Notes: a model not told the origin generated them from the letters alone. Numbered from the stretch's first letter, positions 1 to 9,799 are shown. The stretch: DNA of 64,000 bases from Aestuariivirga sp. (GCA_030680855.1 JAUXUN010000009.1:23158-87157), one strand, 5' to 3'. Numbers and translations: made by a program.

Positions 1-365
1 CCATCGACAACGACGCGCATTGGCCGGCGCTGCTGGTGCGCTGGGAGCTGGGGCTTCTGGAGGAACTGGGCTTTGGCCTGGACCTGAGCAAGTGTGCGGT
101 TACCGGAACGGTTGAAAATCTTTTCTATGTGTCACCGAAGACCGGCCGCGCCGCGAGCTTGCAAGCGGGTGAACTTTACCACGACAAATTGCTCAAGCTT
201 CCAGGATTCCTTCTGGGGCAACAGGTGACATCAACCGAAGACATTCTCGATGGCTTTAAGCTCACGGGACATTTCCTCGAGCGCCACATCTTTGAACCGC
301 GCGGGCTCGAAATGCCGGAGCAGCGTCAAAGGATGCTTGCTGATCTGGCCCAAAGGACGCATTGA
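1..365 (+). CDS. recO: DNA repair protein RecO, C-terminal part (5' end outside window)
   Basis: The reading frame is open from the left edge (first full codon at 3) to the TGA at 363-365, giving about 120 residues. The segment [20 protein letters not shown], followed by YVSPKTGRA and a helical tail with L-P-x-F-L, is typical of the alphaproteobacterial RecO C-terminal domain. RecO works with RecR to load RecA onto SSB-coated single-stranded DNA in the RecF recombination pathway. The OB-fold N-terminal domain lies outside the window. It ends 31 bases before the epimerase gene, so cotranscription is possible but not shown. Confidence 0.85.
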   Translation, partial: IDNDAHWPALLVRWELGLLEELGFGLDLSKCAVTGTVENLFYVSPKTGRAASLQAGELYHDKLLKLPGFLLGQQVTSTEDILDGFKLTGHFLERHIFEPRGLEMPEQRQRMLADLAQRTH

Positions 366-396
366 CGGGGATGTGTTGCGGCTTAAAGGATAGTGC

Positions 397-801
397 ATGC
401 TTGGACGATTGAATCATGTGGCGATTGCGGTGCCTGACCTTGAGGCGGGCGCCAAAATCTATGCCTCGGTTTTGGGGGCAAAGGTATCGGCACCGCAGAC
501 GGAAGCGGTGCATGGGGTGCGGGTGGTGTTTGTGGAATTGCCCAATACTAAAATTGAATTGCTGGAACCCTTCGGCGAGAATTCACCGATCAAGGCTTTT
601 CTCGAAAAAAATCCGTCGGGCGGCATGCATCATGTTTGCTATGAAGTGGCCGATATCGTGGCGGCCCGTGACCGGCTAGTGGCCGAGGGCGCGCGGGTTT
701 TGGGCGACGGCAACCCGAAGGTTGGGGCGCATGGAAAGCCCGTGCTGTTTCTGCACCCCAAGGATTTCTGCGGCACCCTGATTGAACTGGAGCAGGCATG
801 A
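397..801 (+). CDS. mce: Methylmalonyl-CoA epimerase
   Basis: The 134-residue glyoxalase/VOC-fold protein has two beta-alpha-beta-beta-beta modules. It probably interconverts (R)- and (S)-methylmalonyl-CoA in propionyl-CoA metabolism. Likely metal ligands are His7 (in LNHVAIAVPDL), Glu54 (KIELLEP), His79 (GGMHHVCYEV) and Glu130 (GTLIELE), which follow the epimerase pattern. Length matches the family. The stop overlaps the start of the following DUF1467 gene as ATGA, so the two are translationally coupled. That pairing is common in Rhizobiales. No mutase gene is visible in the window. Confidence 0.88.
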   Translation: MLGRLNHVAIAVPDLEAGAKIYASVLGAKVSAPQTEAVHGVRVVFVELPNTKIELLEPFGENSPIKAFLEKNPSGGMHHVCYEVADIVAARDRLVAEGARVLGDGNPKVGAHGKPVLFLHPKDFCGTLIELEQA

Positions 802-1076
802 ACCTTGCCAGCGCCCTTGCCATTTATTTCATCATCTGGTGGCTGGTGCTTTTCCTGGTGCTGCCCTTCGGTATTCGCAATGCCCATGAATCGGGTGAGA
901 CGGTGGAGGAGGGCAATGAACCGGGAGCGCCGGTGAACCCGCGGCTGGTGCGCAAGGTGATTATCACGACGATCCTGGCAACGGTGGTGTTTGCGATCTT
1001 CTATCTGGCGCAGACGCGGGGGCTTTTGAGCCTTGACAGCCTGCCATTCTACAATTCGTTGCCCTCATCAATTTGA
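798..1076 (+). CDS. DUF1467 family small membrane protein
   Basis: This 92-residue protein has two predicted membrane segments, about residues 4-26 (LASALAIYFIIWWLVLFLVL) and 53-72 (VIITTILATVVFAIFYLAQT), joined by an acidic loop with E-S-G-E-T-V-E-E-G-N-E-P-G. This architecture is the DUF1467 family, found next to mce and proS in many Rhizobiales. Its function is unknown. It overlaps the epimerase gene by four bases (ATGA) and is followed by a stem-loop at 1088-1110 that may end the transcript. Confidence 0.8.
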   Translation: MNLASALAIYFIIWWLVLFLVLPFGIRNAHESGETVEEGNEPGAPVNPRLVRKVIITTILATVVFAIFYLAQTRGLLSLDSLPFYNSLPSSI

Positions 1077-1084
1077 GCAATAAA

Positions 1085-1255
1085 AAAAGGCGAAGCTTTC
1101 ACTTCGCCCTTTCTAAGTCAGTTGGCCTTCCATTTTCCTGCTGATCCCTAGAGATCAACGGGGCCGCTGTCTTACGGTTTCCCGTATGCGCGCCCGGAAG
1201 TATCCTCCCCAGACCTGGGTCCACTTAAGAGTAAACACCGACGGTCTTTTTCTTG
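1085..1255 (-). ncRNA. Candidate structured non-coding RNA, family not assigned
   Basis: The 318 bases between DUF1467 and proS hold no gene, but the minus strand folds well. On plus coordinates, hairpins are CCCA/TGGG at 1208-1219, GGAAG/CCTCC at 1196-1208, TACGG/CCGTA at 1173-1186 (GAAA tetraloop on the RNA) and GCTGATC/GATCAAC at 1140-1159. A closing helix pairs 1223-1228 with 1113-1118, and the transcript ends at the U-tailed stem-loop at 1088. A weak minus-strand promoter could be GTGACA (1293-1288) and TAGCTT (1271-1266), 16 bases apart. It lacks the SRP-RNA and tmRNA signatures I know. 6S RNA cannot be excluded. The boundaries are estimates. Confidence 0.5.
1088..1110. terminator. Stem-loop terminator, strongest for minus-strand transcription
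   Basis: A perfect 7-bp stem GGCGAAG (1089-1095) / CTTCGCC (1102-1108) encloses a 6-nt loop. Read on the minus strand it is followed by seven U residues (A-run at 1082-1088), a textbook intrinsic terminator. Read on the plus strand only CTTTCT follows, so it would end the DUF1467 transcript less well. The placement suggests it mainly ends a minus-strand RNA starting near 1255. Confidence 0.75.
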
Positions 1256-1394
1256 ATTGGCGGCGAAGCTAGCACAAAGATTCGCCGTGTCACGAGAAAT
1301 ATTACGGAAATGTGTCTTGACTTTGAAAGAGCCCGGCTTGTGTTCCCGTTTGTTTCCCTTAAAAGGGCGCATCACAGGTGACACGAGGATTCCC

Positions 1395-2720
1395 ATGCGG
1401 CTTTCGCGGTATTTCATGCCCATTCTGAGAGATGACCCGAAGGAGGCGGAAATCGTCTCCCACAAGCTTATGCTGCGGGCGGGCATGGTCAGGCAGGAGG
1501 CGGCGGGCAACTACTCCTGGTTGCCGATGGGCTTCCGGGTTCTCAAGAAGATTGAGCAAATCGTGCGGGAGGAACAGGACCGGGCCGGGGCCCTGGAGGT
1601 GCTTATGCCCACCATTCAACCCGCTGAATTATGGAAGAAATCCGGGCGTTATGACGCCTATGGCAAGGAGATGCTGCGGATCAAGGACCGGCACGACCGG
1701 GAGATGCTCTATGGCCCGACCAACGAGGAAATGATCACCGACATCTTCCGCCAGGGGGTGCAAAGCTACAAGGACCTGCCGCGCAACCTGTACCACATCC
1801 AATGGAAGTTCCGCGACGAGGTGCGGCCGCGCTTTGGCGTGATGCGGGGGCGCGAGTTCCTGATGAAGGATGCCTATACCTTCGATGTGAGCCGCGAGGC
1901 GGGGCAGCATGCCTACAACAAGATGTTCGTGAGCTATCTTCGGACCTTCGCCCGCATGGGGCTCAAGGCGGTTCCGATGCGGGCGGAAACGGGACCCATT
2001 GGCGGCTCGGACAGCCATGAGTTTCTGGTTCTGGCGGACACCGGCGAGAGCGGGGTTTTCTTTGACGGCGATTTCCATGCGATGGACTGGAACAAGGTTG
2101 AGGTTGATTACGACGACGTGAATGCCGTTGCCAAGCTGGTGGAGAGCTTCACGTCGAAATATGCGGCGACCGACGAGAAGCATGACGCGGCAGAATTCGA
2201 GCGCCGGGTGCCGGCGCCCAAGCGCATGACCGGGCGCGGCATTGAAGTCGGCCATATCTTTTTCTTCGGCACGAAATATTCGGAACCCCTGGGCTGCGAG
2301 GTGCAAGGCGCTGACGGCAAGAAGGTGGCAGTGCAATCCGGCTCCTACGGCATTGGCGTGTCGCGCCTCGTTGGCGGCATCATTGAAGCAAGCCATGACG
2401 ATGCGGGGATCATCTGGCCGGAGGCGGTGGCGCCATTCCAGGTGGGGCTGATCAATCTCAAGGTTGGCGATGCGGCGAGCGACGAGGCCTGCCTTAAAAT
2501 TTACAAGGCGCTGCAGGCCAAGGGCGTTGATGTTCTGTTTGATGACAAGGAAGGCGGAGCGGGCGGCAAGTTTGCGGCGATGGACCTGATCGGTTTGCCC
2601 TGGCAGGTGATCATCGGGCCGCGTGGCTTGAAGGACGGGATTGCCGAGGTGAAGAACCGCAAGACGGGCGCGCGCGAGAACGTGGCGCTGGACCAGGTTG
2701 TGGGACGCTTTACCGCCTGA
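1395..2720 (+). CDS. proS: Proline--tRNA ligase (short alphaproteobacterial type)
   Basis: This 441-residue class II synthetase charges tRNA-Pro. Motif 2 is seen as [20 protein letters not shown], the proline-binding loop as GPTNEE, and motif 3 as [13 protein letters not shown]-terminal anticodon-binding domain follows ([20 protein letters not shown]). The roughly 180-residue editing insert of E. coli ProRS between motifs 2 and 3 is absent, as usual in Alphaproteobacteria. The ATG at 1395 follows a CGAGGA ribosome site. An in-frame earlier start at 1257 would add a non-conserved tail and was not used. A CTTGAC hexamer at 1316-1321 may be the -35 box. The stop overlaps the next start by one base. 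Confidence 0.95.
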   Translation: MRLSRYFMPILRDDPKEAEIVSHKLMLRAGMVRQEAAGNYSWLPMGFRVLKKIEQIVREEQDRAGALEVLMPTIQPAELWKKSGRYDAYGKEMLRIKDRHDREMLYGPTNEEMITDIFRQGVQSYKDLPRNLYHIQWKFRDEVRPRFGVMRGREFLMKDAYTFDVSREAGQHAYNKMFVSYLRTFARMGLKAVPMRAETGPIGGSDSHEFLVLADTGESGVFFDGDFHAMDWNKVEVDYDDVNAVAKLVESFTSKYAATDEKHDAAEFERRVPAPKRMTGRGIEVGHIFFFGTKYSEPLGCEVQGADGKKVAVQSGSYGIGVSRLVGGIIEASHDDAGIIWPEAVAPFQVGLINLKVGDAASDEACLKIYKALQAKGVDVLFDDKEGGAGGKFAAMDLIGLPWQVIIGPRGLKDGIAEVKNRKTGARENVALDQVVGRFTA

Positions 2721-4030
2721 TGGAAAATGACCTTCCCGATACGAAGCCCTTCGCCAATTTCGAATGGATGCTGGCGCTCCGATACCTGCGGGCGCGGCGG
2801 AAGGAAAGTTTCATTTCGGTCATTTCGCTGTTTTCATTTCTCGGCATCATGCTGGGGGTTGCCACGCTGATTGTGGTGATGTCGGTTCTCAACGGATTCC
2901 GCGCCGAATTGCTGGACAAGATTCTTGGATTCTCCGGGCACGCCACCTTCTATCATCAGGACCTGAGCCCGATTCCGGATTTCAAGGAAATCCAGGCGCG
3001 GCTTGAAAAGGTGGGCGGGGTCAAGCGGGTGATTTCGTTGGTCGAAGGGCAGGCGATGGCCTCATCGCTCAAGAGCAGTACTGGTGTGCTGGTGCGCGGC
3101 ATTGCGGAAGCCGATATCGAGAAGCTTTCCAGCATCAACAACAAGGATTTGCAGACATCGATTTCCGAACCAGGCATTTCCGACCTGACGCCTTCCTTTG
3201 CGGGGTTCGACAAATCGGAAGGCATTGCGGTTGGCGAGCGGCTGGCGTGGCGGCACCAGCTCAAATTAGGCAGCATGCTGACGATCATTTCACCCGACGG
3301 CCCGGACACGGTGATGGGCACTGCGCCGCGCATCCGCGATTTTCCGGTGGTCGCCATCTTCAAGATCGGCATGTCGGAATATGACGAGGGCATCGCCTAT
3401 CTGCCGCTTGCCGATGCGCAGGAATTTTTTGTTTCCGAGGAGGGCGCCACCGGGCTTGAAGTGATGGTGGAGTCGCCTGATGACATTGCGGCCGTTGTTC
3501 CGGCGCTGCGCGACGCGGCGGGCCCCGACCTTTGGATGCAGACGTGGAAAGACCGGAACCAGGCCTTTTTCAACGCACTGGCGGTTGAGCGCAATGTGAT
3601 GTTCCTGGTGCTGACGATGATCATCCTAGTGGCGGCCCTCAACATAATTTCCGGGCTCATCATGCTGGTGAAGGACAAGGGCCATGACATTGCCATCCTG
3701 CGCACCATGGGGGCGACGCGGGGCGCGGTGCAGCGGGTGTTCCTGATCACGGGAGCGGCCATCGGCGTGGTGGGCACTTTCGCCGGGTTCATTCTGGGGA
3801 TTCTTATTTGCCTCAATGTGGAAAGCATCCGGCAATTCGTGCAGTGGCTTTCGGGCGTTGATCCCTTCAATGCAGAGATCTATTACCTGGCGCAATTGCC
3901 GGCGGTGATCGACTACACGCAGACGTTCTGGATCGTGGTGATGTCGCTGGTCCTTTCGTTCCTTGCAACGCTTTATCCCTCATGGCGGGCGGCCAAGCTC
4001 GATCCGGTTGAAGCCCTGAGGTACGAATAA
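2720..4030 (+). CDS. lolC: Lipoprotein-releasing ABC transporter permease, LolC/LolE type
   Basis: This 436-residue MacB/FtsX-like permease has one membrane segment near residues 33-58, a periplasmic domain of about 230 residues, and three C-terminal membrane segments (about 290-315, 335-365 and 400-425). The tail [18 protein letters not shown] is the usual FtsX-family end. With LolD it extracts mature lipoproteins from the inner membrane and hands them to LolA. Only one permease gene is present, so a homodimer is likely, as in other Alphaproteobacteria. It overlaps proS and lolD by one base each (TGATG, TAATG), a tight operon. Confidence 0.92.
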   Translation: MENDLPDTKPFANFEWMLALRYLRARRKESFISVISLFSFLGIMLGVATLIVVMSVLNGFRAELLDKILGFSGHATFYHQDLSPIPDFKEIQARLEKVGGVKRVISLVEGQAMASSLKSSTGVLVRGIAEADIEKLSSINNKDLQTSISEPGISDLTPSFAGFDKSEGIAVGERLAWRHQLKLGSMLTIISPDGPDTVMGTAPRIRDFPVVAIFKIGMSEYDEGIAYLPLADAQEFFVSEEGATGLEVMVESPDDIAAVVPALRDAAGPDLWMQTWKDRNQAFFNALAVERNVMFLVLTMIILVAALNIISGLIMLVKDKGHDIAILRTMGATRGAVQRVFLITGAAIGVVGTFAGFILGILICLNVESIRQFVQWLSGVDPFNAEIYYLAQLPAVIDYTQTFWIVVMSLVLSFLATLYPSWRAAKLDPVEALRYE

Positions 4031-4713
4031 TGACGCCTGCCCTTGAGCTTCGCCATGTGGCCCGCTCCTATGCGGAAGGGGCAGGGCGTCTCGATATTTT
4101 CAAGGACCTGGCGCTGGAGGTTTACGCCGGCGAGATCGTCGCGCTGGTGGGCCAGTCGGGGGCGGGCAAATCCTCGCTGCTGCATATTGCCGGGCTGCTG
4201 GAAGCGCCGACCTCAGGCGAGGTTTTCATTTCCGGGCAGAACTGTACCGCACTTGACGATGCGGCGCGCACCCGCATCCGGCGGATCGGCATTGGCTTTG
4301 TCTATCAGTTCCATCACCTGTTGCCGGAATTCTCGGCGCTGGAAAATGTCGTCATGCCGCAACTGATTGCGGGGGCAGCAAAGCCTGCGGCGGTGGAGCG
4401 GGCGAAAGACTTGCTGGACCGGCTGGGGCTGGCGGAGCGCTTTGAGCACCGGCCTTCGGAAATGTCAGGCGGCGAACAGCAGCGGGTGGCCATTGCACGG
4501 GCTATTGCCAACCGGCCTTTGTTGCTGCTGGCCGACGAACCCACGGGCAATCTTGATCCGGATACGGCGGCGCGGGTGCATGTGGAATTCCTGCGGCTTA
4601 TCAAGGAGGAAGGGCTGGGCGCCCTCATTGCCACCCATAATATTCCACTGGCGAGCCGCATGAGCCGGATCGTGAGCCTGCAGTCCGGCATTCTTGTGGA
4701 TGGGCTGGCCTAG
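4030..4713 (+). CDS. lolD: Lipoprotein-releasing ABC transporter ATPase LolD
   Basis: This 227-residue ABC ATPase powers lipoprotein release by the LolC/E permease encoded just upstream. Walker A is GQSGAGKSS (residues 41-49), the Q-loop is in [17 protein letters not shown], the signature is MSGGEQQRV (145-153) and Walker B is LLLLADEP (164-171), with a switch His in ATHN. The F-H-H-L-L-P-E-F stretch after the Q-loop is typical of LolD/MacB ATPases. Its start codon overlaps the permease stop by one base, so coupling is expected. Confidence 0.94.
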   Translation: MTPALELRHVARSYAEGAGRLDIFKDLALEVYAGEIVALVGQSGAGKSSLLHIAGLLEAPTSGEVFISGQNCTALDDAARTRIRRIGIGFVYQFHHLLPEFSALENVVMPQLIAGAAKPAAVERAKDLLDRLGLAERFEHRPSEMSGGEQQRVAIARAIANRPLLLLADEPTGNLDPDTAARVHVEFLRLIKEEGLGALIATHNIPLASRMSRIVSLQSGILVDGLA

Positions 4714-4752
4714 GACCTGACGGCAAGGGCGAATCTGGTCTAGACTTGGCGG

Positions 4753-7700
4753 ATGGCCGCTGATTCAAAACTTCTGACCTTCATTCATTTGCGGGCGCAT
4801 TCCGCCTATTCGCTGGCGGAAGGGGCGCTGCACATCAAGCAGATGGCGGTGCTGGCCAAGGAAGCGGGCATGCCGGCGCTGGCCATTACCGATTCGGGCA
4901 ATCTTTTCGGGGCGCTGGAATTTTCGGAAGCGCTGGCCGACAAGGGCATTCAGCCGATTATCGGTTGTTCGCTGCGGGTGGAAACCCATGCGGCTGCCGC
5001 TGAGGCGACGGCGAAGGCCCAGCCCCATCCTAAGAAGCTGCCGCCGCTGGTGCTGCTGGCGAAGGATGAAACGGGTTACCGCAACCTGATGAAGCTTTCG
5101 AGCCGGGCCTATTTGCAGACGCCGGAAAGCGAGTTGCCGCATGTGACCTGGGAGATGCTCGAGGGGCTGAGCGCGGGGCTCATTTGTTTATCCGGCGGTC
5201 CTGATGGGCCGATCGATGAAGCGCTCGTTCAGGGGCAGAGTTCGCTGGCGCGGCATTTGGTGGAACGCCTCAAGAGGCTGTTTGGCGACCGTTTCTATAT
5301 TGAATTGCAGCGCCATGGCACGGACGCGGAGCGCGCGGCCGAGGCTGGCCTGGTTGAGCTGGCCTATGAGCTTGAGGTGCCGCTGGTGGCTACCAACCAG
5401 GTTTATTTCGCAAGGCCTGACGACTACGCGGCGCATGACGCGCTGATCTGCATTGCCGAGGGGCAGGTCGTTTCAGCCGATGACCGCAGGCGGGTGACGC
5501 CGGAACATTATTTCAAATCACAGCAGGAAATGGCAGCGCTGTTTGCCGATATTCCCGAGGCCATCGAAAACACCGTCGAGATTGCCCAGCGCTGCGCTTA
5601 CATCGTGAAGGGCCATGCACCGATTCTGCCGCGTTTCAGCGCCGGCGACGAGGCGGAGGAATTACGGCGTCAGGCAAAGGAGGGGCTGGCGCACCGGCTT
5701 GCCACAGTTGGCATGGCCGAGGGCTATTCGCTCGAGATCTATCAGGAGCGGCTGGAATTCGAGCTCGGGGTGATCATCAAGATGCGCTATCCCGGCTATT
5801 TCCTGATCGTGGCCGATTTCATCAAATGGGCCAAGGCGCAGGGCATTCCGGTAGGGCCAGGGCGCGGCTCGGGGGCGGGTTCTCTGGTGGCCTATTCGCT
5901 CACCATCACCGATCTTGATCCCTTGCGGTTCCAACTTCTATTTGAACGCTTCCTTAATCCGGACCGCGTGTCGATGCCCGACTTCGACATCGACTTCTGC
6001 CAGGATCGGCGCGACGAGGTGATTGACTATGTGCAGGAGCGCTATGGCAAAGACCATGTGGCGCAGATCATCACCTTCGGAAAGCTGCAGGCGCGGGCCG
6101 TGTGCCGCGACGTGGGCCGGGTGCTGCAGATGCCCTATATGCAAGTGGACCGGATTTCAAAACTGATCCCGATGAACCCGGCAAACCCGATTGGCTTGAA
6201 GCAGGCCATCGACGGGGAACCGCGCATTCAGGAAGAGCGCGACCGCGATCCCACGGTGCGGCGCATGCTGGACATCGGCCTGAAGCTGGAAGGGCTTTAC
6301 CGCCATGCCTCGACCCATGCGGCGGGGCTGGTAATCGGTGACCGGCCTTTGGAAGAGCTGGTGCCGCTTTACCGCGATCCGCGCTCGACGCTGCCGGCCA
6401 CGCAATTCAATATGAAATATGTGGAAAAAGCCGGGCTGGTGAAGTTCGACTTTCTTGGATTGAAGACGCTGACGGTGATTGACAAGGCGCTGAAGCTTAT
6501 CCATGCGCGGAAGTCTGATTTCGATATCGCGAAAATTCCGCTGGATGATGGGCCGACCTACCACATGCTGGCGCAGGGCGACACGGTGGGCGTGTTCCAG
6601 CTGGAAAGCTCCGGCATGAAGGATGCGGTGCGCCAGATGCGGGCCGACCGGTTTGAGGATTTGATCGCGCTTGTCGCCTTGTACCGCCCAGGCCCCATGG
6701 CGAATATCCCCACCTATTGCGCGCGCAAGCTGGGCAAGGAACCGATCGAGTATCTGCATCCGAAGCTTGAGCCCATCCTCAAGGAAACCTTCGGCGTCAT
6801 CACCTATCAGGAACAGGTGCAGCAGATTGCCAAGGACCTGGCGGGCTATACGCTGGCGGAAGCCGATCTCCTGCGCCGCGCCATGGGCAAGAAAATCAAG
6901 TCCGAAATGGATGACCAGCGCGAGCGCTTTCTGACGGGCGCCACCGATCAGGGCGTTGACCGCAACATCGCCATCCAGATATTCGAGGCCTGCGCCAAGT
7001 TTGCCGAATATGGCTTCAACAAATCGCATTCGGCGCCTTACGCCTACATCAGCTACCAGACGGCCTATCTCAAAGCCAATTTCCCGGTGGAATTCCTTGC
7101 GGCCTCGATGACGCTGGACATGGGCAACACGGACAAGCTGCAAGTGTTCCGTGATGAGGCCCTGCGCATGGGGATCAAGGTGGCACCGCCTTCGGTCAAT
7201 GCCAGCGCCATTGATTTCGGGGTGCGCGACGGGGTTATTTTCTATTCGCTTGCGGCTTTGAAAAATGTGGGCGTCGGCGCCATCCAGCATTTGATTGCGA
7301 CGCGCGAGGCGGGCGGGCGCTTCACTTCGCTGGGGGATTTCGCACGGCGGGTGCAAGGCTCGGTGCTGAACAAGCGGGCTTTGGAAAGCCTGGCGAAGGC
7401 GGGAGCTTTTGACGAGATCAATGGCAACCGGGCGCAGGTTCTGGCGGGGGTTGAAACGATAATTGCCACATCGAGCCGCACCAGTGCGGAGGCCGATGCG
7501 GGGCAGAATGATTTGTTCGGGGCTGCAACGGGTACGAAGGAAGAGTTGGTTTTGCCGCTCCGCGATGTGTGGCTGCCGATGGAAAGGCTATCCCAGGAGT
7601 TCGAGGCGGTGGGGTTTTATCTCTCGGGGCATCCACTGGATGATTACATGAAGCCATTGGCAAAACTTGGGGTCGATACCTGGGCATCTTTCCAGAACAA

Positions 7701-8196
7701 GGCGCTGGCCAAGGGGGCGAGCGCAGGAAAGCTTGCAGGGACTATCACGCATCGGCAGGAACGGCGCTCGAAGGCTGGCAACAAGTTTGCCTTTATCGGT
7801 TTCTCCGATCCCACCGGTCAATTCGAAGCCATTTGCTTTTCGGATACGCTGGCGGCGGCGCGGGATTTGCTCGAGCCGGGCAAGGCGGTGATCGCGCGGG
7901 TTGAGTGCGATGTGGACGGCGAAGAAATCAAGCTGCGGCTGCAGGGGGTTGAAGTTCTTGACAAGGCGGCTTCGGCGATTGTCACAGGGCTTACGATTTT
8001 TGTGCGCGATACGAAGCCGCTGGATTCCATTGCGCTGCGCCTGAGTTCCGGCGGCAAGGCGCCAGTGCGGATGATATTGCAGCTGGAGTCGGGCCGCGAA
8101 GTTGAACTGGCGCTCGGCAACAAGTTCGCCATCACGCCGCAGATCAAGGGGGCCATCAAGGCCATACAAGGCGTTGTTGATGTGCATGATTTTTGA
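4753..8196 (+). CDS. dnaE: DNA polymerase III alpha subunit
   Basis: This 1147-residue replicative polymerase opens with a PHP domain (FIHLRAHSAYSLAEGA, then AITDSGNLFGALEF). The palm carries PDFDIDFCQDRR, with catalytic Asp410, Asp412 and probably Asp414, and a third acidic residue in VKFDFLGLK. The fingers region, helix-hairpin-helix motifs and an OB-fold (KLAGTITHRQERRSKAGNKFAFIGF) follow in the usual order. Length is normal for DnaE1. It lies 39 bases after lolD in the same direction. No dnaQ-like exonuclease is fused. Confidence 0.96.
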   Translation: MAADSKLLTFIHLRAHSAYSLAEGALHIKQMAVLAKEAGMPALAITDSGNLFGALEFSEALADKGIQPIIGCSLRVETHAAAAEATAKAQPHPKKLPPLVLLAKDETGYRNLMKLSSRAYLQTPESELPHVTWEMLEGLSAGLICLSGGPDGPIDEALVQGQSSLARHLVERLKRLFGDRFYIELQRHGTDAERAAEAGLVELAYELEVPLVATNQVYFARPDDYAAHDALICIAEGQVVSADDRRRVTPEHYFKSQQEMAALFADIPEAIENTVEIAQRCAYIVKGHAPILPRFSAGDEAEELRRQAKEGLAHRLATVGMAEGYSLEIYQERLEFELGVIIKMRYPGYFLIVADFIKWAKAQGIPVGPGRGSGAGSLVAYSLTITDLDPLRFQLLFERFLNPDRVSMPDFDIDFCQDRRDEVIDYVQERYGKDHVAQIITFGKLQARAVCRDVGRVLQMPYMQVDRISKLIPMNPANPIGLKQAIDGEPRIQEERDRDPTVRRMLDIGLKLEGLYRHASTHAAGLVIGDRPLEELVPLYRDPRSTLPATQFNMKYVEKAGLVKFDFLGLKTLTVIDKALKLIHARKSDFDIAKIPLDDGPTYHMLAQGDTVGVFQLESSGMKDAVRQMRADRFEDLIALVALYRPGPMANIPTYCARKLGKEPIEYLHPKLEPILKETFGVITYQEQVQQIAKDLAGYTLAEADLLRRAMGKKIKSEMDDQRERFLTGATDQGVDRNIAIQIFEACAKFAEYGFNKSHSAPYAYISYQTAYLKANFPVEFLAASMTLDMGNTDKLQVFRDEALRMGIKVAPPSVNASAIDFGVRDGVIFYSLAALKNVGVGAIQHLIATREAGGRFTSLGDFARRVQGSVLNKRALESLAKAGAFDEINGNRAQVLAGVETIIATSSRTSAEADAGQNDLFGAATGTKEELVLPLRDVWLPMERLSQEFEAVGFYLSGHPLDDYMKPLAKLGVDTWASFQNKALAKGASAGKLAGTITHRQERRSKAGNKFAFIGFSDPTGQFEAICFSDTLAAARDLLEPGKAVIARVECDVDGEEIKLRLQGVEVLDKAASAIVTGLTIFVRDTKPLDSIALRLSSGGKAPVRMILQLESGREVELALGNKFAITPQIKGAIKAIQGVVDVHDF

Positions 8197-8201
8197 TTTC
8201 C

Positions 8202-8214
8202 CCTCATGCTGAGG
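8202..8214. repeat. Short palindrome CCTCATGCTGAGG between convergent genes
   Basis: A 5-bp stem CCTCA/TGAGG with a 3-nt loop sits in the 24-base gap between the dnaE stop and the stop of the minus-strand gene. Very similar short palindromes are common in intergenic DNA of Rhizobiales. It is too short and lacks a U-run, so I do not call it a terminator. Confidence 0.4.
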
Positions 8215-8220
8215 AATCAG

Positions 8221-8745
8221 CTAAGGCTCTTCAATCCCGCAATTCTTGGCTAGGGTGATGATCACCGCTTCGGCGTCCCCCAGTTTGAAATGCGCTTCGT
8301 CGGAAAGCCACAGCCAGCTCCAACCCCAGCTCCATGCGAGCTTCAGGGTTTTGGCGGTGCGGAGTTCGGCGATGTCGGGGAGGTTTTCGCGGGTGAGGAG
8401 GCGCTTGTTTTTGGCGACGATCCAGAATTCCTCGCGCGGCAATTTTTTGTCGATGGTGGCGATGAGTTCAATCTGGCCGCGGCTTGAGAGGGCATCCTCA
8501 AGCCGCAACTGTTGAGTCCATTTCAGGGGCTCCCCGGTCTGGCAGGTGATCGAGTAGAGGGCGGCGTAGTCAGAGGAGGCGGAAGCGATCAGGGTTGATG
8601 AGGCCAGGGTGGCCACATGGATGACTGCGCCATTTTCCGCCTTCGATTGCCCAAGGGTCCACGCACCCAGCTCCTGGGCTTGCGCTGGGGCTGCGGAACA
8701 CAGGGTTAACAGCGCCATTAAAGGTAATTTAGGCTTTAGTTTCAT
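8221..8745 (-). CDS. Hypothetical secreted protein
   Basis: The 174-residue protein starts with a clear signal peptide (MKLKPKLPLMALLTLCSAAPAQA, cleavage near residue 23 before Q-E-L). The mature part has two cysteines (ITCQTGEP and AKNCGIEEP), which could form one disulfide, and a tryptophan-rich stretch WSWGWSWLWL near residue 140. I do not recognise the family with certainty. The pattern of a small periplasmic protein with two Cys and a beta-rich middle recalls IalB-like proteins, but the match is weak. It is convergent with dnaE and appears to be a single-gene unit. Confidence 0.7.
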   Translation of the reverse strand: MKLKPKLPLMALLTLCSAAPAQAQELGAWTLGQSKAENGAVIHVATLASSTLIASASSDYAALYSITCQTGEPLKWTQQLRLEDALSSRGQIELIATIDKKLPREEFWIVAKNKRLLTRENLPDIAELRTAKTLKLAWSWGWSWLWLSDEAHFKLGDAEAVIITLAKNCGIEEP

Positions 8746-8893
8746 TATGTTGGCGGGCCGTGGTTTGAATAGCTGGTATGCCGCCCCATATTAGCTCCTG
8801 ATTTGCTATATTCCCAGCGAAACGCCTAAAATGGCGTGATTCATGTTAGAGAAACCGCCGGCCCAAAAGGCCCGTGTTGGAGACCCGGACGCC

Positions 8894-9799
8894 ATGAAAC
8901 CTTTTGCCATCGCCGGCATTCAGATGCACCTGAACCACGGCTCAAATATTCTGGCCATGCGGCAGCGGCTGGACCTTACCATGCATCTCTACCCTTGGGT
9001 GCAGATGGCCATGTTTTCGGAACTTGCAGCCTTCGGTCCGCTTTTGCAGCATGCCCAACCGCTTCCCGGAACGGTGGAGGCGGATTTCCAGGATATGGCG
9101 CGGCATCACCGCATCTGGCTGGTGAACGGCTCCATGTATGAACGGCGCGAGGGCGGCATTTTCAACACCACCTCGGTGATCAATCCGGAGGGCGAGATTG
9201 TCGGGCGCTACCGCAAGATGTTTCCGTTCCGGCCCTTGGAGCAGGGGGTGCAGGCGGGACGCGAATTCCTGGCTTTTGATATTGAAGGCGTCGGCAAGTT
9301 CGGGGTGCTGAACTGCTATGATATCTGGTTTCCGGAAACCTCGCGGCAGCTTACGGCCATGGGGGTTGAAGTCATCCTCCATCCAGTGATGACGCATACA
9401 ATTGACCGCGATGTGGACATCGCCATCAGCCATGCCACGTCGTCGATGATGCAGTGCTATGTTTTTGACGTGAATGGCTTGGGAGCAGGCGGCAACGGCC
9501 AGTCCTGCGTGTTTGATCCCTCCGGCCGGGCGCTTTACCGCGGCGATGCGACGGAACAGATTATCCCCATCGAAATCGATATGGAGCAGGTCTCGCGTTC
9601 GCGCGAGCGCGGCATCCGCGGGCTTGGCCAGATGAGCAAGGCCTTCCGCGACCGGCCTGCCAATTTCCCGGTTTATGAAAAAGGATTCGATACCACGTAT
9701 CTGGACAGCCTCGGCCCGCTTGCCACGCCGCGCCGCGTTGACGAGGCCCCGCCCGCCAATGTTAAGACATTGCCGGTTCGGCGGAGTTTTGTGAAGTAG
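8894..9799 (+). CDS. Carbon-nitrogen hydrolase (nitrilase superfamily), substrate unknown
   Basis: The 301-residue enzyme has the complete nitrilase catalytic triad: Glu43 (MFSELAAFGP), Lys108 (GRYRKMFPF) and Cys141 (GVLNCYDIWFPE). It should hydrolyse a non-peptide C-N bond, as in N-carbamoyl amidases or aliphatic amidases. The substrate cannot be read from the sequence. I chose the ATG at 8894 because the conserved beta-strand AIAGIQM begins right after it and a GGAG lies at 8879-8882. An ATG at 8843 would add 17 residues. It is convergent with an ATP-grasp enzyme, so the two could act on related compounds, but they are not cotranscribed. Confidence 0.85.
   Translation: MKPFAIAGIQMHLNHGSNILAMRQRLDLTMHLYPWVQMAMFSELAAFGPLLQHAQPLPGTVEADFQDMARHHRIWLVNGSMYERREGGIFNTTSVINPEGEIVGRYRKMFPFRPLEQGVQAGREFLAFDIEGVGKFGVLNCYDIWFPETSRQLTAMGVEVILHPVMTHTIDRDVDIAISHATSSMMQCYVFDVNGLGAGGNGQSCVFDPSGRALYRGDATEQIIPIEIDMEQVSRSRERGIRGLGQMSKAFRDRPANFPVYEKGFDTTYLDSLGPLATPRRVDEAPPANVKTLPVRRSFVK

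Noticed and set aside
1085..1255. SRP RNA, tmRNA or RNase P RNA
   Set aside because: The SRP GGAAGGAAGCAGCC-type core, any tag reading frame or TPsiC arm, and RNase P conserved boxes are all absent.
1257..1394. Extended N-terminus for ProS starting at 1257
   Set aside because: The 46 extra residues are not family-like, run through the structured RNA promoter zone and lack a ribosome site, while the ATG at 1395 has one.
8700..8720. TTAA-N8-TTAA resembling a CtrA box
   Set aside because: The spacer is eight rather than seven bases and it lies inside the signal-peptide codons of the secreted protein gene.
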